NCBI GenBank assembly: GCA_030068075.1
Contig: CM057829.1
Coordinates: 82,761,132 to 82,825,131, forward strand
From: Paguma larvata
Lineage: Eukaryota > Chordata > Mammalia > Carnivora > Viverridae
Reading direction: 5' to 3'
DNA: 64,000 bases
Part shown: in pieces, positions 57,060 to 64,000 of the stretch
Position numbering within the stretch: position 1 is the stretch's first letter
Layout: each line of letters begins with the position of its first letter
Notes under the pieces: model-generated
Databases searched by the model: none
Told to the model about the DNA's origin: nothing
Seen by the model: the letters and a program-made list of their open reading frames with translations, nothing else
Made by a program: the position numbers and the translations under genes

Positions 57060-59192
57060 TATAGATTTTGAGAAACTCTTATCAGAGGAGAGACAGGGAT
57101 AAGAAACAGTGCTATCACACAGATACAAGTGAAAATAATTTGCAGATGACATGATACTATACAAAGAAAATTCTAAAGACTCCATGAAACAACTACTACA
57201 AATAACAGATAAATTTAGTCAAGTTGTAGGATATAATATACATAAACCAGTTTCATTTCTGTACTCTAATAACAAAATAGTGTAGAGAGAAGTTAAGAAA
57301 ATAATTCCATTTATGACTGCACCAAAATGAATCAATGCCTAGAAATAAACTTAACTAAAGAGGTGAAAGATCAGTACACTAAAAACACTATAAAAAAGTT
57401 GATGAAAGAAATTTAAGATGATACATGTTAAAGATAAGATATTTAAAGGAAAGATATTCTGTGATCATGGGTTAGGAGAATTAACACTGTTAAAATTTCC
57501 ATACCACCCAAAGCAGTTTACAGATTAAATGCAATCCTTACCAAAATTCTAATGGTATATTTCACAGAATTAGAATAAGTAATACTAAAATTTATATGGA
57601 ACCACAAAAAACCCTGAATATCCAAACAATCTTGAGAGAAAACAAAGATGAATATATCATAATCACAAATTTCAAGTTATACTACAAAACTGTAGTGATC
57701 AAAATAGTATGATACTGTTACAAAAATAGACACATAGATCAATAGAACAGAGAAGGCCAGAAATATACCCATACTTTTATGGTCAATGAATCTATGACCA
57801 AAAAAGTAAAAATTCACAATGGGAGAAAGACAGTCCTTTCAGTAAATGGTGCTGGGAAACCGGGACAGCTACATGCAAAAAAATAAAAATGGACAACTTT
57901 CTTATACCGCACACAAATACAAACTCAAAATAGATTTAAGACCTAGATGTGAGACTTGGAACCATAAAACTCCTAGAAGAAAACCTAGACAATATCTTCT
58001 TTGACACTGGCCTTAGCAACATTTTTCTAGATCTGTTTCCTCAGGCAAAAGAAACCAAAGCAAAGATAAAGTATTAGGATTGTACCAAAATAAAAAGCTT
58101 CTGCACAGTGAAGGAAACCATCCACAAAACGAAAAGGCAACCTACTGAATGGAAGAAGATATTTGCAAATGATATGTCTTAAAGGGGGTTAATATCCAAA
58201 AACGACTTACACAAGTCAACATTAAAAGAAAGCAATAATCTGATTTAAAAACAGGCAGAGAACCTGAATAGATATTCTTCCAAAGAAGACATACAAATGG
58301 CCAACAGGTACATGAAAAGATGCTCTATATCACTAATCATCAGGAAAATGCAAACCAAAACTATACCGAGGCATCACCTTACACATGTCGGAATGGCTGG
58401 AATCAAAAAGACAAGAAATAATGACTGTTTAAGGATGTGGATAAAACAGAAACTTTGTGTACTGTTCGTGGGACTGTAAGTTGGTGCAGCGCCTGTGGGT
58501 AACAGTATGGAGGTTCCTCAAAAAATTAAAAAATATAATTACCATGTGATCCAGTAATTCCACTATAGGATATTTACCCAAAGAAAATGAAAGCACTAAT
58601 TTGAAAAGATATATATACCTCTATGTTTATTGCTGTATTATTTACAGTAGCCAACATGTGGGAGCAATTCATGTGTCCATTGACAGACGAATGGATAAAG
58701 AAAGTGGTGTATACATTCAATGCAATACTACTCAGCAATAAAAAAGGATGAGATCTTGCCATTTGCAACAATATGGATGGGCCTAGAGGGCATTACACTA
58801 AGTGAAATACGTCAGACAGAAAAAGACAAATAACCTATGACTTCATTTATATGTGAAATCTAAAGCACAAAACAAACAAAAAAGCAGAGACAGCCTCATA
58901 AATATAGAGAATGAACTGACGGTTACCAAACAGGAGGACAGTGGGCAAAATTAGTGGGCAGAGGTGGGAGATAGAGGCTATCAGTTATGGAATGAATAAG
59001 TCACGGGGATGAAAGGCACACTGCGGGGAATGTAGTCAGTGGTATTATAATAGCGCGGCATGGTGACCGATGGTAGCCAGTTACACTTGTGAGCACAGCA
59101 TAACATACAGAGTTGTGGAATCACTATGCTGCACACCTGAAACAAATGTAACATTCTGTGTCAACTATGTTAATTTTTTAAATAAAAATAGG
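57060..59192 (+). mobile_element. 5'-truncated L1: ORF2 C-terminal half and 3' UTR
   Basis: The nucleotide order is that of L1 ORF2 from the reverse transcriptase catalytic motif onward. 'tttgcagatgacatgatac' at about 57139 encodes the F-A-D-D box. Further landmarks are 'aaaactgtagtgatcaaaat', 'ggtgctgggaaaccgggac', 'acttggaaccataaaactcc', 'tggccaacaggtacatgaaa', 'acagtatggaggttcctca', 'atactactcagcaataaaaa' and 'gatgggcctagagggcatta'. The 3' UTR follows, with 'gaatcactatgctgcacacc' and 'gtcaactatgttaatttttt'. The 5' UTR, ORF1 and the first half of ORF2 are missing. Stops and indels break the remainder, so it cannot make active protein. The A-tail has nearly decayed. Left edge approximate. 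Confidence 0.9.
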
Positions 59193-60394
59193 GTGTCTTT
59201 CCAACTTATAAAAGACAAAAAGAAAATTTGTTTTCATCCCACCTCAAAATTACATTCTGCATGATATTTTTTGTTTTCTGTTTTGTCAATTGCTCAAAAA
59301 GATCTTTTAGGTCCAAGATGAAAAGGATTTCTACTGTCTCTCTCAAGTAGTCTCTGCTTTTCACTTTTTTTACATATACATCATTTCTCCACTCTTGGTT
59401 GAGATGTTCCACTTTTGGATGGTTATTTCATCCTTAAAACTTTTACATGCATAATTGAATTACCGTGCTTAAAGTCAAGAAAACCTTTAAAACCAGGTAC
59501 CACCAAGGCGGCAAAATAATTCTCCAACTTTCAGCTTCCCTTTTTTTTTTGGCCCCTGGGGGATTTAGCTTCATTTCTCAAAAGCTAAGCTCTACATTTA
59601 GAAAGATGTTTGTTACATATTATCCAGAATTTCTTGGTGCTTTGTAGGATGAAAGTAGTGATATCTGCCGTATACTAGAAGTCGCGACCTTGGTCAGTCG
59701 CTTCTAATTCTAGCAGTATCTCCCCTTTACTTTCATTCCGTGAATTCTATCTCCAAACTCTTCCTGAATTTTAATTTTAACATGGATGCATCCAGGTCAG
59801 AATTAAAGCCAGTGAGAAATTCTGGAAGGAGAAGGAGGGACTACGACTCTAAACTTTCGACTCTGAGGTCTCCTGAAAGAGATGCTTTCTGCAGAAGGCC
59901 CTTCTGAGGAAGGTGTGGGGGAGACACCTGCGGGATGTGGAGCTCCATTCCTATTTGAATTATGCGGTGACCTCGGTTGTCCCTGCTCTGGGATACCGGC
60001 TTCACTGTCCCTTGGATTCCTCCTCCCAAGCTTGCAGTGCTCGCCTCCACCACATGAAGCAGGTGCCAATAAATTAAATCCCATTTCCAGGAAAGAAAAT
60101 TTTCCTCTTGGAGTCTGAGCTGAAACCCAATATTCCATTTGAGCAGTATTGTGCCATTTTCTGTATGACACCACTAATGCCCGGCTTTCCACTCCCCCTT
60201 TCTGCCTCATTATTCCCATCTGTGACATACTCCCTCTTCCCACACTAGGCAATATGAATTTAACCAATGCCACAATCACAATCACATATATAAACGTTTA
60301 TTATGGCCATGGCGTGGGGTCTGCTACAACTCAGCAAGAATCCTAGTTCTCGGGTTTTAAGAGAAATGTTTTAATACAAAAAATGATATGACAG
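59193..60394. other. Unassigned, with a CpG-containing GC-richer patch
   Basis: A patch at about 59640-60060 contains several CpGs ('agaagtcgcgaccttggtc', 'gataccggcttcac', 'gtgctcgcctcc'). A 160-codon minus frame (59803-60285) and two smaller overlapping frames cover it. None shows a recognisable domain. It may be an old unique regulatory or exonic piece, or chance. Confidence 0.4.
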
Positions 60395-61042
60395 GCTAGC
60401 TAATGTCCCCCAAAGATGTCTATGCCCTAAGCCGTGCACCCTGTGAATTTATGTTGCCTTACATGTTAAAAGTTAGGACTTTGCAGACGTGATTGAATTA
60501 TTGGTCTAAAGATGAAGAGGTTATCCTGAGCATCCCATTATAATCATAAGGGTCTTTATGAGCAGGAAGAGGATGCAGAATTACAATCAGAGAGAAGGCA
60601 CTAGAATGACAACAATCAGCACAGACTAGAGTGCTGAGGGCACAAGGCAGGGGATGCCAACAGCCTCTAGAAGTTGGAAGAAGCAGGAACCGACTCTCCC
60701 TTGGAGTCTCCAGATGGAACCAGCCCTGATGTCAGCCAGCTGAGCTTCATTTTAGACTTCTGAACTGTAAAGCAACAACAGAATATATTTGTATATGTGT
60801 TTTAAATGTTTATTTATTTTGAGTGAGAGAGGACACATTCATGAGTGGGGGAGGGGGAGAGAGCATGGGAGAGAGAATCTCAAGCAGGCTCTGCACTGTC
60901 AGCACAGAGCTTGATGTGGGGCTCAAACCCACGGGCTGCGAGATCATCACCGACTAGCCACGCAGGCTGCCCCAGATTTGTGTTGTTTTAAGCCACTAAG
61001 TCCGTGGTAGTTTATCATATCAGGCAAAGGACACTAATATGA
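60395..61042 (+). mobile_element. MLT1-type LTR interrupted by a SINE
   Basis: 'aatgtcccccaaagatgtc', 'gttgccttacatgttaaaag', 'actttgcagacgtgattg', 'agcctctagaagttggaag', 'ttttagacttctgaactgt', then after the SINE 'gtgttgttttaagccactaa' and 'aaaggacactaatat' follow the LTR order. The SINE at 60800-60974 sits close to the LTR's 3' end. Confidence 0.8.
60800..60974 (-). mobile_element. CAN-SINE, reversed, head degraded
   Basis: 'aaatgtttatttattttgag', 'tctcaagcaggctctgcac', 'tgtcagcacagagcttgatg' and a shortened head ('gactagccacgcaggctgcc'). Flanks 'atttgtatatgtgtttta' and 'atttgtgttgtttta' look like a diverged duplication of the LTR sequence. Confidence 0.88.
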
Positions 61043-61129
61043 CCTGCAATTCAGACATACACAAGAACAAACATGTCCTTGTCTCCAAAGTAATAATAGT
61101 AAACACAGACAATGTAGTAGTAACAATAG

Positions 61130-61325
61130 CAGGAAGTAGTACTTCCACTTGCCGAGATTCCATTATTTTCAAGAAATCCCTCTGGGTGGTTTACTTTATT
61201 TGGCCCATGTAATAGCACTGCAGAAAGTATATTACTATTTCCATTTTGCCAAAATAAAATCAGAGAAACCAATTTACCCACTGAGCGAGTAGCACAGGCA
61301 GGATTTGAACACAGGACTGTGATCA
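61130..61325 (-). repeat. MIR SINE, reversed
   Basis: 'ttactatttccattttgcc', 'aaaataaaatcagagaaacc', 'gcgagtagcacaggcagg' and 'atttgaacacaggactgtg' match the reversed MIR 5' half. Confidence 0.8.
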
Positions 61326-61428
61326 CACAGTATCAATTTAAGAATTGGTACATTATGTAAGCAAAGCACTAATTCAAGAAGAGAAGTTAAATATGCCTGA
61401 AAGACGTATTGAAGTCTCTGATAGGCAA

Positions 61429-62051
61429 TGTTATAGGTTGAAATGTCTCTCTCAAAAAAAGCGATATTAGAGTCCTAACACTCAGTCCGCAGAATGTGAT
61501 CTTAATCGGAGATAGAGTTTTACAGAGGAAATAGAGTTAAAGTGATGTCACTAGAGCATTCCCTAATCCAGCAGGACTGGCGTCCTTATCAAATGGGGAA
61601 ATTCAGTTACAGGGAAAAACTTGTTCTGCAGGGGCAGAGAGAGAGAGAGAATCCCAATCAAGGCTCCACCCTGTCAGCTCAGAGTGGGATGCTGGGCTCG
61701 AACTCACGAGCCATGAGATCATGACCTGAGCTGAAACCAAGAGTCAGAAGCTTACCTGACTAAGCCACCCAGGTGACCCTAGTTACAGAGAGAAACTCGA
61801 ACATAGGGAGAACACTAAGTGAAAACAAAGGCAGAGTTTGGGACAAAATTTCTATAAGCAAAGGAACACCAAAGATTGCCAGTAAGTCCCCAGAAGCTAG
61901 GGGAGAGGCATGAAACAGGATCTTCCTCACAGAGCTCAGAAGGGGCCAACGCTTTTGATATATCGATCTTGGATTTCTGGCCTCCAGAACTGTGAGACAC
62001 AAGCCGCCCAGTTGGCAGAACTTTGTTATGGAGCCCTAGAAGACTAATACA
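61429..62051 (+). mobile_element. MLT1-type solo LTR interrupted by a SINE
   Basis: It begins TG ('tgttataggttgaaatgtct') and ends CA ('agaagactaataca'). A 5-bp duplication, ggcaa (61424-61428) and ggcac (62052-62056), differs at one base. Inside are 'ggcgtccttatcaaatgg', 'gcctccagaactgtgagac' and 'aagccgcccagttggcag'. No internal retroviral sequence adjoins it, so the provirus probably collapsed by LTR-LTR recombination. Confidence 0.82.
61621..61780 (-). mobile_element. CAN-SINE, reversed, tail lost
   Basis: 'ggctcgaactcacgagcc' (B box) and 'taagccacccaggtgaccc' (head) are clear. The TSD is agttacagggaaaaac (61605-61620) and agttacagagagaaac (61781-61796), two mismatches in 16. The T tract expected at the left end is missing. 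Confidence 0.9.
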
Positions 62052-62141
62052 GGCACCAGTGATAATGGTGATGATGATGACGATGCTAATAAATTCTGTG
62101 GTTGTTTTTAAAATTTAAAAATGTAGTCCTTAGAAATCCTT

Positions 62142-62151
62142 TACATATATA

Positions 62152-62211
<60 letters not shown>

Positions 62212-62212
62212 A
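62142..62212. repeat. (TA)n/(CATA)n microsatellite
   Basis: About 70 bp of TA units interrupted by CATA and TACA units, ending in a pure (TA) run next to 'agcttt'. Confidence 0.95.
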
Positions 62213-62974
62213 GCTTTAGCACATTTTAACAATCGCTTTAAGGGGGGGATCTTTGAATAAAATTCGATCACATTTCCAATTTAATTAGACACCTGCAAAC
62301 ATTATAAGCAGCTTTTATAAAGACGACATTTTTCTATTTCCTTTTTAAATATTTCACTGCCTGACTTAAAATCTTCCTGAGCACTTAAATCACTTCTAAT
62401 AAATTAACTTATAGATACGTTGATTCCTAAAGACTATTAAATGTTCTAATACTGTCTATAAATGGTAAGATTTCCATTTAAAATCACAAGCCTAAATCAA
62501 GTACTGAACTGGACGTTTAAATTTATTCTTATGGATTACATTCTCTTAACCTTTCAAGCACATAAAATACAAAAACTCCTTAATGCAAATATATAAAAGT
62601 TATGGGGTAGATACTCTCAAACATTCTTATACTGAATTCTAAACCTTTCTCAGGCTGAAAGGGCCTTATGAGAGAACAGAAACAATGTATCATCCACACA
62701 GTTCTGGGATTACCTCCTCACTTTGCTGAAGCTATTTCTAAAGAAGAGGAGATCTAGCTGAGGCATGACTGGGCTCCTATCCATGCACAGGTAGGAATTC
62801 TAAGCCTTATTCGTGGCCTGTAACAGGGACTTAAGGAAGAAAATCATCTCATGTTACATACGCCTGAGATTTGAGTCAAATTCTTATTACTTTTTAAGCC
62901 AAAATAAATTATTTCCCCTCACCCATGTGGTTACACCAGTTGAGGGTTTTTGCTTTTCTCTGGCTCTTAAAAGC
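62213..62974. other. Unassigned sequence
   Basis: Nothing recognised. A short G run (62242-62248) is present. Confidence 0.45.
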
Positions 62975-63290
62975 AAGAACTAACATGATATTAATAATAT
63001 GCAGGGACACCTGGGTGACTCAGTGGGTTAAGTGTCCAACTCTTGGTTTTGGCTCAGGTGGAAACCTCACGGTTCGTAGGTTTGAGCCTTGTGTTGGGCT
63101 CTGCCTTGGCAGTGCAGAGACTGCTTGGGCTTCTCTGTCTCTTTCTCTCTCTCACCCCCTTCTGTCCCCTCCTGCTCATGTTCTGTCTCTCTTAAAATAA
63201 ATAAATAAAAACTTAAAAAAAGTAATGTGCCCAGCATAGGTCTAAGTACTGAATATATAGTAACTCATCTAATCTGTGAATCGAGACTTT
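62975..63290 (-). repeat. MIR relic, reversed, split by a SINE
   Basis: Left piece 'aagaactaacatgatatta'. Right piece 'cccagcataggtctaagtac' with 'atagtaactcatctaatctg'. Together they give the reversed MIR start. The SINE at 63004-63219 separates them. Confidence 0.6.
63004..63219 (+). mobile_element. CAN-SINE, older variant
   Basis: Head 'ggacacctgggtgactcag', an extended 'caactcttggttttggctc' version of the tRNA-related part, B box 'gtaggtttgagcc', and an AAATAAATAAA tail. Short TSD candidates are taatatgc (left) and taatgtgc (right). Confidence 0.92.
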
Positions 63291-63944
63291 ATGTTTCAGT
63301 GCCGGACTAGCATTTTATCAGCATTGACAAATGAGAAATGTCTACTTTGCATAACCAAAACACCCTGTAGCTAGAGGGGCAGGGGTCACAGAGACAAATT
63401 TGTTCAATAACCATATCTAGGAACAAGATATTGGAGTTATTTAGTTTGAATATAACCAGTTCTAATAAGGAGGGAAAAGGAATGTCCCAGGGTGACAGAT
63501 CAGTCAGGGAATAGCAGGCTATGCAGACTATAATTCTGAACCATGCCAAGTATGACAACTCATAGCTCAAAGGCACTTGCTCTCACAGCTGGGTTGTGTT
63601 TTTGTCCCTCTGCTAACTCTTGAATGTTATAGTCTCTGGCTGGAGCTTTAGGACCTCTCCCTGAAGAGGTCTGGCAGAGGACTGACACTCAGTAAGCCCA
63701 GGAATGATGGAAACATCCTTAATGGCCAGGCGACTAATGGGCCATCAACTGCATCCAACCTAAAGTTTGAGGTACTGTGGCCCTGAATACCAACTCTAAC
63801 ACATGGTTGTATGTTGTATTTGTTGATTAGAAAGTTTATTCTGAGTCGATAAATTGATTTCATAATGGAAAATTTTTATAGTAAATATTCCAAAAATAAG
63901 TATAAGTGATTTTGGAAGTTTATCTCTTAAACATATAAGCCAGT
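63291..63944. other. Unassigned sequence
   Basis: No gene or repeat recognised. Frames at 63307-63576 (-) and 63648-63863 (-) have no domain. Confidence 0.45.
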
Positions 63945-64000
63945 TGGGGTACCTGAGTGACTCAGTCGGTTAAGTGTCTGACTTCAGCTCAGGTCATGAT
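63945..64000 (+). mobile_element. CAN-SINE head, cut by the window end
   Basis: 'tggggtacctgagtgactc', 'agtcggttaagtgtctgac' and 'ttcagctcaggtcatgat' are the first 56 bases of the SINE. The rest lies beyond 64000. Confidence 0.93.

Noticed and set aside
62142..62212. AT-rich tract as a possible replication origin or matrix attachment site
   Set aside because: A plain TA/CATA microsatellite explains it, and nothing else supports a function.
1..64000. CRISPR arrays, operons, prophage or integron features
   Set aside because: The sequence is mammalian. SINE copies are dispersed, not regularly spaced, and there are no bacterial gene signals.

Overview
This window reads as nuclear DNA of a carnivoran mammal, most likely a feliform (cat-like) species. 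The main evidence is 19 copies of the tRNA-derived CAN-SINE. Each has a Pol III A box (tggctcagtcggtt-like), a B box (gttcgagcc-like), the feliform-style body, a CT-rich tract and an (A)n/AATAAA-like tail. Carnivore L1 3' ends are also present. The DNA is AT-rich and CpG-poor, with typical mammalian repeats (MIR, L2, MER5A, MLT1-type LTRs). Nothing looks bacterial, plasmid or phage. Family names come from recognition by eye, without a database search.

No functional protein-coding gene can be supported. Open reading frames are short and most fall inside repeats. The window is best described as intergenic or deep-intronic sequence. One 285-bp segment (10405-10689) has an open frame behind a good splice-acceptor-like sequence and is recorded as an unproven exon or pseudogene candidate. 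One non-coding RNA gene copy is clear: a truncated 7SK retropseudogene on the minus strand at 32455-32733, with target-site duplications (TSDs).

Layout. 1-13.5 kb: mostly unique DNA with an old minus-strand L1, MIR pieces, two opposed SINEs, an MLT1-type LTR and MER5A. 13.5-24.8 kb: a carnivore L1 3' end, a pyrimidine-rich minisatellite, an old minus-strand L2 split by an LTR-like element, GGA and GATA repeats, a head-to-tail-inverted SINE pair, and a second L1 3' end. 24.8-31.4 kb: unique DNA with MIR and SINEs. 31.4-34.3 kb: the most intricate part, an old minus-strand L1 carrying two SINEs in tandem and the 7SK copy, followed by a reversed MLT1-type LTR, a 35-base T run, an L2 3' end and a MIR. 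35.5-38.0 kb: a decayed ERVL-MaLR-type provirus with two LTRs and a recognisable primer-binding site. 38.9-40.2 kb: an L1/HAL1 ORF1 relic with a SINE and a purine-rich expansion. 40.2-49.0 kb: strikingly poor in recognisable repeats. 49.0-53.5 kb: three SINEs among old L2 and MIR. 54.7-55.3 kb: an ERV-type LTR. 56.6-59.2 kb: an L2 piece followed by a 5'-truncated L1. 60.4-64.0 kb: two MLT1-type LTRs each broken by a SINE, a TA microsatellite, a MIR broken by a SINE, and a final SINE cut by the window edge.

The features do not form a pathway. What can be read is an order of insertion: L2/MIR/L1M/MLT1 first, then carnivore SINEs, L1 and 7SK copies inside them. I saw no undescribed biological system. 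The items most worth checking are the exon-like segment, the 7SK copy, the repeat-poor 41.7-49.0 kb tract, and inverted SINE pairs that could fold if transcribed.
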